A stretch of DNA of 64,000 bases from assembly GCA_963971285.1 (NCBI GenBank), contig OZ020244.1:34100001-34164000 (forward strand), in the 5' to 3' direction. A model generated the notes under the pieces. It was not told where the DNA came from, did no database searches, and saw only the letters and a list, made by a program, of their open reading frames with translations. Position numbers and translations under genes: made by a program. Positions 21,371 to 32,972 of the stretch are shown piece by piece. Source of the DNA: Astropecten irregularis (lineage: Eukaryota > Echinodermata > Asteroidea > Paxillosida > Astropectinidae). Positions within the stretch are counted from its first letter, which is position 1; the number at the start of each line of letters is the position of its first letter.

Positions 21371-21473
21371 GGACTGAAATTTTCACAGATGACTGTTACT
21401 CTATCTGTCTTGACATTTTTGACCATGAATCTGTATTTCTTTGATAAAAACAAAGTAAAGTATGATATTACCT
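21110..21473. mobile_element. TTAA-flanked MITE, family M3
   Basis: The ends are AGGTAGTATCATACTTT and, read inward from the right, AGGTAATATCATACTTT, with TTAA immediately outside each. The 364-bp length and target site resemble M2. A copy cut off at its right side begins near 61669 in the duplicated region. Confidence 0.82.
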
Positions 21474-22146
21474 TTAAAAAGTACTGAGACATTCAACATG
21501 AAAGAAAGGCTTATTTCAGAACTTTGTTTTTTTACATTTTCTCAAAAAGGTTTTATGGAATCCGTGGAAATGTCATAATCTGACTTATAACTCAAAATAA
21601 ATATAGTTTTGGGAGATGATAGTCGTACATGTAATAACCATAAAATTATCAAATCTTTAACAAATTTTTGACTTATATATATTTTAGTTTGGGTGTTTAT
21701 ATGTTTTGCCTAAAGGTGACTTTTGAAAATTACTTTTTCCAATTTTTATTGATTTCTTACGATTATCACTGGTATTCGTATTTTTATCAATCATGCATTG
21801 AGATAAATACAAGAAAAATTTCAGATGCATCACCAAAGTATGAAGGTGGCTTTAAAGGTACAATACATGATTGGTAAAGGTCACAGGACAGAACTCATAC
21901 TTTGTCTGATCAAACATGTACCTGAAATAATAAACCTGTGAAAATTTGAGCTGAATCGGACATCCGAGTCACGAAAAAATAGCAAAAACCCAACTCAATT
22001 TTTCTTACAAAACATGAAGAATGGTTTTGATCTTACCCCGAGATCAAAACTGTTTCCAGTTTTTGTTTTACTAATTTCTGGATAAATACAGCATTTCAGG
22101 TAGAAATATTTTAACGGTATGTTTCTACCAGCATCATATTCATACC
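21179..22146. repeat. Long inverted repeat, arms about 85 bp
   Basis: The left arm (21179-21262, through ATGCTAGTAGAAACATAC and TATTTATCCAGAAATTAGTA) matches the complement of 22065-22146 with several substitutions. The arms belong to decayed TTAA-type elements in opposite orientation. A separate perfect 10-bp-stem hairpin (GTTTTGATCT / AGATCAAAAC) lies at 22025-22051. No gene was found in the enclosed 800 bp. Confidence 0.7.
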
Positions 22147-22202
22147 TTCAGTGAAAGGGGATAACTAAAACAACTCAAGTGAGGGTGTCCTTTATGTTTG
22201 TT

Positions 22203-22391
22203 CCAAAAATCGTTCGGACGAACAATCTTTGGAAAAGACACTAAATCTTGATTTCCTTGAAAAACCCAGCATCTGATGAACCAAGATTTCCCATGGTGAC
22301 TGTTTGCACTATTTATGAACTGTTGGGTCCATTTTCTGTCTCAAACTCAATAGTTTTTTTAAGGCATTGCAAATCCTATATGCTACCTTTA
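22203..22391. mobile_element. Partial M1 MITE (right half)
   Basis: From ATCGTTCGGACGAA to CTACCTTTAA the sequence follows the right half of M1 copies. The left half is absent or replaced by a different TTAA-type end at about 21850 (TTAA followed by AGGTACAATACATGATTGG). It forms part of a cluster of decayed elements at 21.1-22.4 kb. Confidence 0.65.
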
Positions 22392-22922
22392 AGCATCATT
22401 AACATTTGGAGCCATTTTCACAGCTAGCCAAGGACACCAACCCACTCAACAAATAATTTTCATCACAATTAAATCATACGGTCAATGAAGGGCAATTAAC
22501 CTTAATACCTTAATACCCTGAAGAGTAGAATTATAAAGCTCTCACTTGCCAGTAGATGTTCCTACTGGCTGCATGTGATTCTGCTTTGTGTCTCAGACTT
22601 CTGTTTCAGTCAATTCTACCCTTTGTTCTTACTCTTTGTAAAACTATCCAAGAAGAACAGTTGAACGTCCAAGAAGAACAGTTGAAGACACTATCAGTGA
22701 CTGTGGTCTTTATCTTCACTTGATGATACATGGAATGTTCATAGATTACTAATGTAGAATGGTACATTGTAACAGTGTATGCGTATCTCCACTGATCATC
22801 ATCAATGCTGTACCTTGCAAAGAATAACAGACTCAAAGAAGAAACATCATTTGAAAGGTGACATACTCTACTCCTCAAATCACTGACAAGTTTAACTTTG
22901 GATTCTTCAGTGTAAACACAAC

Positions 22923-23450
22923 ATGAAGCAGGTTTGGCTGTACATGTACATTGTGATCATGGTTGCATGTGTTTATGCTCAGCATTGCCGGCCTGGTCAA
23001 GAAGGATTTGGTGGTTCTTACTACCAGCTGCTGAATAAGACAATGACTTGGAAAGCAGCATCTAAAGCCTGCTCTGACTTGGGAGGGGGCGTGGCAGTTC
23101 CTGACTCCCTCAGTGAGCACGAGTTCATCTGGCAGGTGTACAAAAGGAAAGTCCAAGAGGGATATATTCAACTCAACCATCTCTGGGTTGGCTGTACTGA
23201 CAAGGAGGAGGAAGGCAAATGGATGAAGTCTGGTGGGGAAGGTCAGGAGTGCAACTACTACAACTGGGCACCAGGGAAGCCAGATGGGAGAGATTGCATT
23301 GCTATGACATATAAAAAGGGTGGTCAGTGGGTTGACGCACTCTGTTATCCTCTAAAAGCTACAATGTGCGAATTCTCGACCAGTCCATCTTCTACCCCCA
23401 AGATGTTCTGTCTGCAGGCTGATGCCAATGGCCGCTTCACAGCTCCTTAA
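22923..23450 (+). CDS. Secreted C-type lectin-like protein lacking one N-terminal Cys (class C)
   Basis: This is a 175-residue family member. The second cysteine of the N-terminal pair is changed: GSYYQLL instead of GSCYQLL, so Cys22 has no partner and total cysteines fall to eight. Other private changes are Leu53 (SDLGGG), Val72 (WQVYKRK), QLNHLWVGC in place of the usual GPLWVGC, and a Tyr in NYYNW. The sugar-site loop is APGKPDGRDC, with KPD at the EPN/QPD position and GQWVDALC, so WVD replaces WND. The frame is fully open with no premature stop, which argues for a functional divergent member, though relaxed constraint is possible. The 5' flank from about 22.38 kb is the class C type shared with 17380. 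Confidence 0.92.
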   Translation: MKQVWLYMYIVIMVACVYAQHCRPGQEGFGGSYYQLLNKTMTWKAASKACSDLGGGVAVPDSLSEHEFIWQVYKRKVQEGYIQLNHLWVGCTDKEEEGKWMKSGGEGQECNYYNWAPGKPDGRDCIAMTYKKGGQWVDALCYPLKATMCEFSTSPSSTPKMFCLQADANGRFTAP

Positions 23451-24228
23451 CTCACCAGTCATATCATCATCACATCATAACTAATTAGAAGTCCATTCTT
23501 GGATAAGTGTCTACATTTGAGGATTGGCCTATCATCATGAAATCAAACAGCAGATAACTGAACAGAACACTGAACAGAACACTTGCAGTTTAACCTACAA
23601 GTAGACTGAAACTCAGCCCATTGGATACAAGGCAAGTTCTATATTGATGTCTGAAATATATTGGTCATCATTTGTGATTATTTGATTTTTCTAAGGCTAT
23701 AAAAGACAATACACAGAATTTGTTTTAAAACTAATCCCAAGACTCATGAGGTGATAAAATATCATCCATTAAAGGAAAATTTCTAGAATAATTGAATAGC
23801 ACTTTGTGTTCATGAAGTGAATATTCAGAGAAAATAACAATAAGAAGCAACTTGATCAAGTGTCTATGAAGAAAATGTAAAATATTTGAAATATCAAGAA
23901 ATGAAAAAGATAGAAAATATAAAAAAAGTGCAATTCATGTTCACCATTTTAAAATGTTGATCACATATTTGCCTTATAGGCCCCACCTGAAAGATGCTTT
24001 TTAAAGCATCTTTCAGGCAAAGCAAGTATGGTATACAAAAATAATATATTTTATTTCAGCTAAATGTTTTTTGGTTATTTTCTGTTACATATTCCTGCAT
24101 GACAATGGTTTGATTGGAAAACATTCTGGGAAAGCAAAATTCAGTAAATTCATGATAAATCAACTTAACTTTCATTCAATATTAAGTTAATAAATCAAAG
24201 CTACCATGTTGAAAATATTATTCATTGA

Positions 24229-24443
24229 CTAGTCTTGTTCAAGACGGTATTACGTAGTTGTACCTGGCCAACAGATCGCACGTACGTGTAAGTGTCAACA
24301 CAACAAACGACCCGAAATAACGTCTACGCCACACAGACAAGCCCGTTGATTTTTGGTAGAGCGGTGGAATGGTCCACTTTGTTCACGTGGGTCGGGTAAT
24401 TGTTTGGAGGGACTTGCGCATAATCAACGTCTTGGACAAGACT
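24229..24443. mobile_element. 215-bp MITE with 9-bp target duplication
   Basis: ATTCATTGA is present on both sides (24220-24228, 24444-24452), while paralogs read TATTATTCATTGACATG. The near-terminal inverted repeat is AGTCTTGTTCAAGACG against CGTCTTGGACAAGACT; itself partly palindromic. Two extra bases (CT) lie outside the repeat at the left. It sits before the class E gene 25476. Confidence 0.85.
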
Positions 24444-24605
24444 ATTCATTGACATGAAAAGGGAGACACCGCAGTTTTACTAATATGAATATGGAAATTC
24501 TCATTTGCAATACAAACTAAAAACTTGTAAACACACCCTGAAACAGCGGTGAATGTGGATAAAATCACAGACATGTTATAGAATAACTGTTCAAGAAGTT
24601 AAACT

Positions 24606-24745
24606 TATTTGAATCCCACCTGAGCCAGCATGTGACTTTTTTCACGTGCACTCACAAGCACTGATTATACACATAGAGCTCAAGTATACAGTGCTCATCT
24701 ACGTTGGTGAAGGTCAAGCCTAATTTGCATTTTATCTATTTTCCA
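24606..24745 (+). mobile_element. 5'-truncated tRNA-SINE fragment in class E 5' flank
   Basis: This is the same fragment as 5300-5439, about 730 bp before the intact class E gene 25476. It is more diverged at its 3' end. Confidence 0.75.
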
Positions 24746-25475
24746 ACCAAATCATTTAATATTCATTAGAAAGTAAAATAACTGGACATTTTGTGGCTAA
24801 TTTTCCACAAGTAATTTTTGAAGTCGGTTTTTTGTGGTTTTAGATTGGGAATATTTGTGCTTAGGATCAATTCCATGAAGAAAAAAAAATGCTTTTGACA
24901 TTATGTGTGAAGCCTGTACCTTGCCCTAATGGTGAGATGTGCAGTGTACAAAGACACGTCACTTCACTATTGAAACTGTTCTCAGTTGATGTAAAAAGCA
25001 CCATTTCCTGAGAAATACATTAACATTGATTGCGACAATGGGGCACATTTACAGGCATCACTGTTCACTAATTGAATATCGACAAGTGTAACTCATCAAC
25101 ACCAGAAAATAGCAACCTGCTATGATGAGAAGATATGTGCATATATAATGAGAGGGTGCGACTTCATGGTGTCAGTGATGGTGTGAATAAATGCACTTCA
25201 TGAAGATAATATTCTTGATTAATTCACTCACTGAGATCGTCGGCATAGCTAGCCTACATGGACATGTAGGAGTGTATGCTTTTATACAAATTCTAGAGCA
25301 TTTGCTGCCACATTTTTCTCTACTTGAACAGTAGAAGAGACAGTTAACAATCAGTTTGAATACATGAACACTTTGCTGTCCCAACAAAATGAGAGAGCAA
25401 TTTAAAGACCAAAGACAGAATTGAACATCAACAAACTTCAGCATCTTTATCTGAAAGTGTGTCAGCATAAACACA

Positions 25476-25997
25476 ATGGAGCTCTGTTGGCCGTATTTAA
25501 TGTTAATGGTAGCAGGTGTTTATGCCCAGCATTGCCGGCCTGGTCAAGAAGGATTTTGTGGTTCTTGCTACCAGCTGCTGAATAAGACAATGACTTTGGA
25601 AGCAGCATCTAAAGCCTGCTCTGACATGGGAGGGGGCTTGGTGGTTCCTGACTCCCTCGGTGAGCAAGAGTTCGTCTGGCAGATGTACAAAGGGAAAGTC
25701 CAAGAGGGATATATTCCACAGGGACCTCTCTGGGTTGGCTGTACTGACAAGGAGGAGGAAGGCAAGTGGATGAAGTCTGGTGGAGAAGGTCAGGAGTGCA
25801 ACTACTTCAACTGGGCAGAAGGAGAGCCAGATGGGAGAGATTGCATTGGTATGAAATATCAAGATGATGGTCTATGGTATGACCAAAGCTGTTCCTTTAC
25901 TAGAGCTACAATGTGCAAGTTCTCTACCAGTCCATCTTCTACCCCTAAGATGTTCTGCCTGCAGGCTGATGCCAATGGCCGCTTCACAGCTCCTTAA
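25476..25997 (+). CDS. Secreted C-type lectin-like protein (class E, 173 aa)
   Basis: This is the only complete gene with the class E signal peptide (MELCWPYLMLMVAGVYA), two residues shorter than classes A-C. ATG is followed by G and preceded by A at -3. An extra cysteine appears in the N-terminal hairpin (GFCGSC, residues 27-31), making ten in the mature chain. The site motif is EPD at 117-119 with GLWYDQSC, so WYD replaces WND; YIPQ matches 17380. The 5' flank from 24.46 kb matches the region before both truncated copies at 6172 and 38816 and contains a fragment of the tRNA-derived SINE. This gene therefore shows what those truncated copies once were. Confidence 0.93.
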   Translation: MELCWPYLMLMVAGVYAQHCRPGQEGFCGSCYQLLNKTMTLEAASKACSDMGGGLVVPDSLGEQEFVWQMYKGKVQEGYIPQGPLWVGCTDKEEEGKWMKSGGEGQECNYFNWAEGEPDGRDCIGMKYQDDGLWYDQSCSFTRATMCKFSTSPSSTPKMFCLQADANGRFTAP

Positions 25998-28544
25998 CTC
26001 ACCAGTCATACCATCATAACAGCTTAACTAATTAGAAGTCCATTCTTGGCTAAGTGTCTACATTTGAGGATTAGCCTATCATCATGAAATCAAACAGCAG
26101 ATAACTGAACAGAACACTTTCAGTTTAACCTACAAGTACAGACTGAAACTCAGCCCATTGGATACAAGGCAAGTTCTATATTGATCTACAAAACATTATT
26201 TGAATATATTTGACTTTTCTAAGGCTTTAAAACACAATACACGGAGGATATGTTTTAAAACTAATCCCATGATGGAATGACTCATGAGGTGATAAAATAC
26301 GATCATGAAAGTAAAATATCTAGAATCATTGAATAGCACTTTGTGCTCATGAAGTGAATGTTCAGGGAAAATAACAATAGGAAGCAACTTGAGTAAGTGA
26401 CTATGAAGAAAATGTAAAATATTTGAAATATCAAGAAATGAAAAGATAGAAAATATAAAAAAGTGCAATTCATGTTCACCATTTTAAAATGTTGATCACA
26501 TATTTGCCTCACGCCCTACCTGAAAGATGCTTTTTAAAGCATCTTTCAGGCGAGGCAAGTATGGTAGCCAAAAATAATATATTTTATTTCAGCTAAATGT
26601 TTTTGGTTATTTTCTGTTACATATTCCTGCATGACAATGGTTTGATTGGAAAATATTCTGGGAGGTTGAGTTGTGAATTTTAGCAAATCAAAAATGATAT
26701 ATGATATGATAAACCAACTTAAGTTTCATTCAATATTAAAGGGAGCATACATGATTTGCAAAGATGTGCGTTTTGGCTGAATTTGGTAGTTAAACAGAAG
26801 TGTGGGTCTTAACTTCCTTACAGACATTGTTTCATGTACCTTTTTACACTTTGTTCATCTGAATAGCAGAAATACGACCAAAATAATCTTGCCCCCCTTC
26901 GAATTCTTCACGGTTACACCACGCTTTCGAAATGCTACTAAATCGTTTCGACGAATGATCTTTTTAAAAGACACTATAAAATCTTGATTTCCAATAAAAA
27001 CCCAGCATCTGATGAACCAAGATTTTCCATGGTGACTGTTTGCACTGTTTACGAACTGTTGAGTCCATTTTCTGTCTCAAACAAAATAACTTTTTTTGGA
27101 GGCCTTGCAAATCCTGTACGCTGCCTTTAAGTTAATAAATCAAAGCTACCATGTTGAAAATAGTATTTTTTGACATGTGAATTAAAAAGGGAGTCACTGA
27201 ATACAAATGTGTTGTGTCACCACAGAGTGGGGATAAAGTCCCACAAATCCAAAATGGAGATAAGAAAAGGGGCTATCCAACAGAAAATGAAACCTGAGAC
27301 CATTCTGAAGATTTCAAGGACCAGAGGTCAATAAACCTTTGCCTCTGAAAAGCTGAACAGACTCATGAAACCTGCTGAATTTTAAACTCACGTTGTTATG
27401 TTTCTTAACATTTTGGAATTTCAATTATATTATTATGTGAAATGTACATTACAAGTGAAATACTTTCCTTGAAGATATTATTGCCTTTTGTGATACAGTA
27501 TGAAACATATTCAATTTTTTTGGTGTTAAGATATTGTAGATATAAATATAATAAATATCACAGGTATTTGAAATTAAATTCTTGTAGCACACATAGCTCC
27601 TATTATGCCACAACTGTTGCTTGAATGTTGTAAAAGATATTGAATCATTAACTCTTTCACTTTCCTCAAATGCTCTCAGAATTATAGCTGGCTGCTTGGA
27701 GAATTCAATGTGTAGAAAATGAAGTTTCATTATGTGCAGTCTGCATTAATGATATTAACAGGTTGAGACATTAAGCCCCACCCACCCACAAAAGAAAAAT
27801 ATGAAGAGTTGCCGTTTTTTATCATAAAGGATGGTATTTACTGTATAGACATTAATTCTATCCGTTTATTGAAAGCTTGAAGCTGCAGCAAAAGAGGACT
27901 CATTTTGGCCATTTTTACAATGTTTTATAATGATCGACATTTTCAAAAACCCGCTCTGTTTACCTGCTACTTATTTCCCTTCATAGAAATAGTTGCCATA
28001 GCAACAAGTCACAGAATGGTATTAAAAAAAAGGATGTAAAATCTAGATGCCTGTGGTCCAACACTACACAATATTGATTCTCATAGCCTCAAAGCTTTAA
28101 TTGTGTATTTATCTTAAGACGGACTGTTTACAAACTGTTATCAATAATGTGATGTGCTTTTAATATCTTCATAGAATTGTCAGGGTAGTATTTACATGAA
28201 GTAAAGGCAGAGTCTGATACAAACAGACTTCATTCTGACTCCAACGGTTTCTACGTTCAGACACTGAATCAGCAAAATCACTCAGAAACAAGTTGATCGC
28301 TTCAACCACAGAGCAAGTATCTTTTCTGTACACATCTAAAGAGTGGTAACAAACATTTCTTCTGAGGCATGCTCTAAAGGTGACACTTGATTTATTTGTA
28401 ACAGACACACTGCAAAGTGAATGAAACCTTTCATATACAAGGCATGTGATCATCTGCATTCAACAAATCTAGAGATATAGAAACTTGGTTTGAAACTGGT
28501 AAACTTCAGAGTACCATAACTTCAATCTTCGGTTTGAATCCAGT
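25998..28544. other. Intergenic: common 3' flank with M1, then class B 5' flank
   Basis: Nothing beyond the shared flank, hairpin pair, M1 MITE and class B flank was seen. Confidence 0.65.
26740..27126. mobile_element. TTAA-flanked MITE, family M1
   Basis: This M1 copy lies in the 3' flank of the class E gene at 25476, with both TTAA sites intact. Confidence 0.85.
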
Positions 28545-29072
28545 ATGAAGCAGGTTTGGCTGTACATGTACATTGTGATCACGGTTGCATGTGTTTATGC
28601 CCAGCATTGCCGGCCAGGTCAAGAAGGATTTGGTGGTTCTTGCTACCAGCTACTGAATAAGAGAATGACTTGGGAAGCAGCATCTAAAGCCTGCTTTGAC
28701 ATGGGAGGGGGCTTGGTGGTTCCTGACTCCCTCAGTGAGCATGAGTTCATCTGGCAAATGTACAAAAGGAAAGTCCAAGAGGGATATATTCTGGAGGAAC
28801 CTCTCTGGGTTGGCTGTACTGACAAGGAGGAGGAAGGCAAGTGGATGAAGTCTGGTGGGGAAGGTCAGGAGTGCAACTACTTCAAGTGGGAACAAGGAAA
28901 GCCAGATGGGGGAAACTGCATCACTATGAGATTTTTAATGGATGATCTGTGGTATGACCTAAGCTGCTCCCCTACTAGAGCTGCAATGTGCAAGTTCTCT
29001 ACCAGTCCATCTTCTACCCCCAAGATGTTCTGCCTGCAGGCTGATGCCAATGGCCGCTTCACAGCTCCTTAA
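28545..29072 (+). CDS. Secreted C-type lectin-like protein (class B), mosaic loop
   Basis: This 175-residue gene has a class B 5' flank. The loop begins like the other class B genes (EQG, then GGNCITMRFLMD) but ends DLWYDLSCSPTRAAMCKF, which resembles 25476 and 63424 rather than 3182, a sign of mosaic origin. It has KPD at 119-121 and WYD in place of WND. Arg40 destroys the NKT glycosylation sequon (LLNKRMTW). Lys114 replaces Asn in the NW pair before the sugar site, Phe51 replaces Ser after Cys50, and ILEEPLWVGC replaces the usual core lead-in. All nine cysteines are present. Confidence 0.93.
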   Translation: MKQVWLYMYIVITVACVYAQHCRPGQEGFGGSCYQLLNKRMTWEAASKACFDMGGGLVVPDSLSEHEFIWQMYKRKVQEGYILEEPLWVGCTDKEEEGKWMKSGGEGQECNYFKWEQGKPDGGNCITMRFLMDDLWYDLSCSPTRAAMCKFSTSPSSTPKMFCLQADANGRFTAP

Positions 29073-32000
29073 CTCACCAGTCATACTATCATCACATCAT
29101 AACTAATTAGAAGTCCATTCTTTGCTAAGTGTCTACATTTGAGGATTAGCCTATCATCGTGAAATCAAACAGCAGATAACTGAACAGAACACTTGCAGTT
29201 TAACCTACAAGTACAGACTCAGCCCATTGGATACAAGGCAAGTTCTATATTGATATATGAAACATAATGGCCATTATTTGTAATCATTTGATTTTTGTAA
29301 GGCTATAAAACACAATACACAGAGGATATGTTTTATAACTAATCCCATGATGGAATGACTCATGAGGTGATAAAATACGATCATGAAAGTAAAACATCTA
29401 GAATCATTGAATAGCACTTTGTGCTTATGAAGTGAATATTCAGAGAAAATAACAATAGGAAGTAACTTGAGTAAGTGACTATGAAGAAAATGTAAAATAT
29501 TTGAAATTCAAGAGATGAAAAAAAGATAGAAAACGGAAAAAAGAGCAATTTTATGTTCAACATTTTAAAATGTTGATCATATATTTGCCTAAGGCCTTAC
29601 CTGAAAGATGCTTTTTAAAGCATCTTTCAGGCGAGGCAAGTATGTTATCCAAAAATAATATATTTTATTTCAGCTAAATGTTTTTTTGTTATTTTCTGTT
29701 AAATATTCCTGCATGACAATGGTTTGATTTGAAAATATTTTGGGAGGTTGAGTTGTGAATTTTAGCAAATCAAAATTCAGTAAATTCTCCATCATATGAT
29801 AAATCAACTTAATTTTTTATTCAATATTATGTTAATAAATCAAAGCTACCATGTTGAAAATATTATTCATTGACATGAAAATGGAGTCACTGAATACAAA
29901 TGTGTTGTGTCACCACAGAGTGGGGATAAAGTCCCACAAATCCAAAATGGAGATAAGAAAAGGGGCTATCCAACAGAAAATGAAACCTGAGACCATTCTG
30001 AAGATTTCAAGGACCAGAGGTCAATAAACCTTTGCCTCTGAAAAGCTGAACAGACTCATGAAACCTACTGAATGTTCAACTCATGTTGTTATGTTTCTTA
30101 ACATTTTGGAATTTGAATTATATTATTATGTGAAATGTACATTACAAGTGAAATACTTTCCTTAAAGATATTATTGCCTTTTGTGATACAGTATGAAACA
30201 TATTCATTTTGTTTGGTGTTAAGAGATTGTAGATATAAATATAATAAATATCACAGATAGTTGAAATTAATTTCTTGTAGCACACATAGCTCCTATTAAG
30301 CCACAACTGTTGTTTGAATGTTGTAAAAGATATTGAATCATTAACTGTTTCACTTTAATCAAATGCTCTCAGACTTATAGGCCTAATCAGCTGCCACTGT
30401 TGGTCAAATATATTCAGTGTTGCTTTTGATATTATGTTGTAATCGGCTACTTATTTTGAAGGTTGGTTTAAACAATATGAAAAATAAGGCCTTAATTAGA
30501 ATTGTACATTTTAAACATTCATTCTAAGCTTGAAGATGCAGCAAAAAAAGGTTATAATTTGGCCATTTTCTGTATTGGTTTAAAATGATACAGATTCTAA
30601 ATACCCTCCCTATTACCTGCTATACTTATTTCCCTTTGAAGAAACAGTTGCCACAGCAACAAGTCATATTGTTATTAATAAAAAGGATGATACATCCTAA
30701 TATGTTTGGTCCTGCACTAAGAAATTGAGTTTCACAACCTCATTCCCAGAGCTTCATTTCATCTAACTGCATATATCTGGTATGTGGGCGATAGGTTTGC
30801 GGAAACACCATGTAATAATCATTCGTACTTTCGCACTTCTATATCGTTCACACTTCTATATCGTTCGCACTTCTCACAATTAAGGTCTCAACGTTTCGAC
30901 TAGCCTGCTCTAGTCCTCATCAGGAGACATTGAGACCTAATTGCGAGAAGTGCGAACGATATAGAAGTGTGAACGATATAGAAGTGCGAACGATATAGAA
31001 GTGCGAAAGATATAGAAGTGCGAACGATATAGAAGTGCGAACGATATAGAAGTATGAACGATATAGAAGTGCGAACGATATAGAAGTGCAAACGATATAG
31101 AAGTGCGAAAGTATGAACGATTATTACATGGTGTTTCCGCAGACCGACCCACATACCAATTGTCACCATGCAAAGCCTCAAATCTTTCTTGCATATATCT
31201 GGACAAGGCACTTCATATTAACCTAAACATAGATTGGAATTTGCACAGATGCACAAGTTGTACCATGGTTATTTCAACAATCCAAAATCTGGGCATAATC
31301 ATCAAATTAACAAAAGGGAAAATGAATTGTAATCCCAGTCAGAAGCCACGAAACCACTCACATATCTTTAAATCCCAAGGATCATTGAAGATACGTGCAA
31401 CATTAGCAACGCTGCAAGCTGAGAAACGGTATATGGGGGATCACTCAAAGAGATTGTGACTTTTTAATCAATATAATCATCAAATAACCACTAGGAAAAC
31501 TAAAAATTGTTGTTGTTTTTTATTCAACGGAAATGATATTGTGTGCTTAATGGATGAAGAAAGCTGAGAAACTACTCTATATAGTTTCAATGAAAAACAT
31601 CATGGACCAACTTAATGGCTAAAAACAAAAAATTTTAAAAAAGAGTGCAGATTTTGTATACACAGCTTCAAGAACTAACCATTTATATCAGGCCAGAAAT
31701 GAGGAGTTTATAATTCCGTCTTTCTTTTTAAATGCTTGAGGATTTTTGAAAATTGTAGATATAGTTTGAATGAATATGATTGAAATATGATGAAAATTCT
31801 TGTTTTTTTAATGTGTTCCAGGTAAAAATTTTTTCATTTTAGACAGTTGATAGCAATAAGATAGAGGATAAATTAAGCAAACGCATGAAACAGCCTTGTC
31901 CATGTGATCAATCGCCGTTAATAACTTACACGCAAAGCCTCATTTCCAGTGCATGGATTTTCTGCATATTCTAAGTAGACTGGGCATTGAAATGAGAATG

Positions 32001-32444
32001 ATACATGTTTGGATTCTGCTATTAAATACCAGAGAAAATCCTATGCATTATATCATGTACTTATCAGTACATGCTCATAAGCTCTGCACAGGTTCATGAC
32101 AAATGGTCTTCATTTACCTCAGTGGTCTGAACCAGGACAATTCTAAATCATTTAGCAGAATTTTCTCTACAAAAGTGGATTCTTGATTAGTATTTCAAGA
32201 ACCATTCCCAACAAAACATTCTTCTCTTCAGTTTGTGAGGTAGCAGTTTAGGTATCAGATTCTTCAAGCAAGACTGATGCTGCATTGTGAAAGTACATGT
32301 AACAATGTATGGATGTATGTAGAGTGATTATCTTCATTCATATTTCTTCAAGAGAATTACAGAATCGAGTGAGTTACAGACAAAGAAAACTGACTATTCA
32401 CCAAATCACATACACACTTCAACATGAACAACTGTAAATGCAAC
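29073..32444. other. Intergenic: 3' flank without M1, then class A 5' flank
   Basis: The 3' flank joins the class A 5' flank near 30.38 kb. The foldback element (long right arm) is present and the M2 MITE is absent, giving the empty TTAA site near 31614. Confidence 0.65.
30774..31158. repeat. Foldback element with 17-bp minisatellite arms (copy 2)
   Basis: The architecture matches 10735-11035, but the right arm holds about nine units and the left arm about two. It lies before the class A gene 32445. Confidence 0.82.
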
Positions 32445-32972
32445 ATGAAGCTGGTTTGGCTGTACATGTACTCTGTGATCACGGTTGCATGTGTTTATGC
32501 CCAGCATTGCCGGCCCGGTCAAGAAGGATTTGATGGTTCTTGCTACCAGCTGCTGAATAAGACAATGACTTGGGAAGCAGCATCTAAAGCCTGCTCTGAC
32601 ATGGGAGGGGGCTTGGTGGTTCCTGACTCCCTCAGTGAGCATGAGTTCATCTGGCAGATGTACAAAAGGAAAGTACAAGAGAGATATATTAAGATGGGAC
32701 CTCTCTGGGTTGGCTGTACTGACAAGGAGGAGGAAGGCAAGTGGATGAAGTCTGGTGGGGAAGGTCAGGAGTGCAACTACTTCAACTGGGCAGAAGGACA
32801 GCCAGATAAGAGAGATTGCATTGTAATGTCATATGCAAATGTTGGTCTGTGGAGTACCCTAAGATGCCCCTCTACTAGAGCTGCAATGTGCGAGTTCTCT
32901 ACCAGTCCATCTTCTACCCCCAAGATGTTCTGCCTGCAGGCTGATGCCAATGGCCGCTTCACAGCTCCTTAA
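32445..32972 (+). CDS. Secreted C-type lectin-like protein (class A)
   Basis: The start is taken at MKLVWLY (32445). An in-frame ATG lies 21 bases upstream (32424), but the matching codon is GTG in the other class A genes, so the conserved inner ATG is preferred; the longer start would add seven residues before the signal peptide. The protein has 175 residues, with GFDGSC at 28-33, an NKT sequon at 38, QPD at 119-121 followed by KRDC, and WST at 136-138. The protein is identical to that of 53363, and its C-terminal part matches 1-329 and 12672. It is the first gene of the second copy of the large duplicated block. Confidence 0.93.
   Translation: MKLVWLYMYSVITVACVYAQHCRPGQEGFDGSCYQLLNKTMTWEAASKACSDMGGGLVVPDSLSEHEFIWQMYKRKVQERYIKMGPLWVGCTDKEEEGKWMKSGGEGQECNYFNWAEGQPDKRDCIVMSYANVGLWSTLRCPSTRAAMCEFSTSPSSTPKMFCLQADANGRFTAP

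Larger units (their letters stand above)
17908..22922. other. Longest gene-free interval of the left half
   Basis: The common 3' flank runs to about 19.66 kb. From 19.66 to 20.9 kb there is sequence unrelated to lectin flanks, shared only with 59-61 kb; no convincing gene was found in it. Decayed TTAA elements fill 21.1-22.4 kb, followed by the class C 5' flank. Confidence 0.65.
23451..25475. other. Intergenic: short 3' flank, 215-bp MITE, class E 5' flank
   Basis: The 3' flank has a doubled GAACAGAACACT near 23561-23583, the hairpin, then the 215-bp MITE. From 24.46 kb it is the class E 5' flank with the SINE fragment. Confidence 0.65.
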
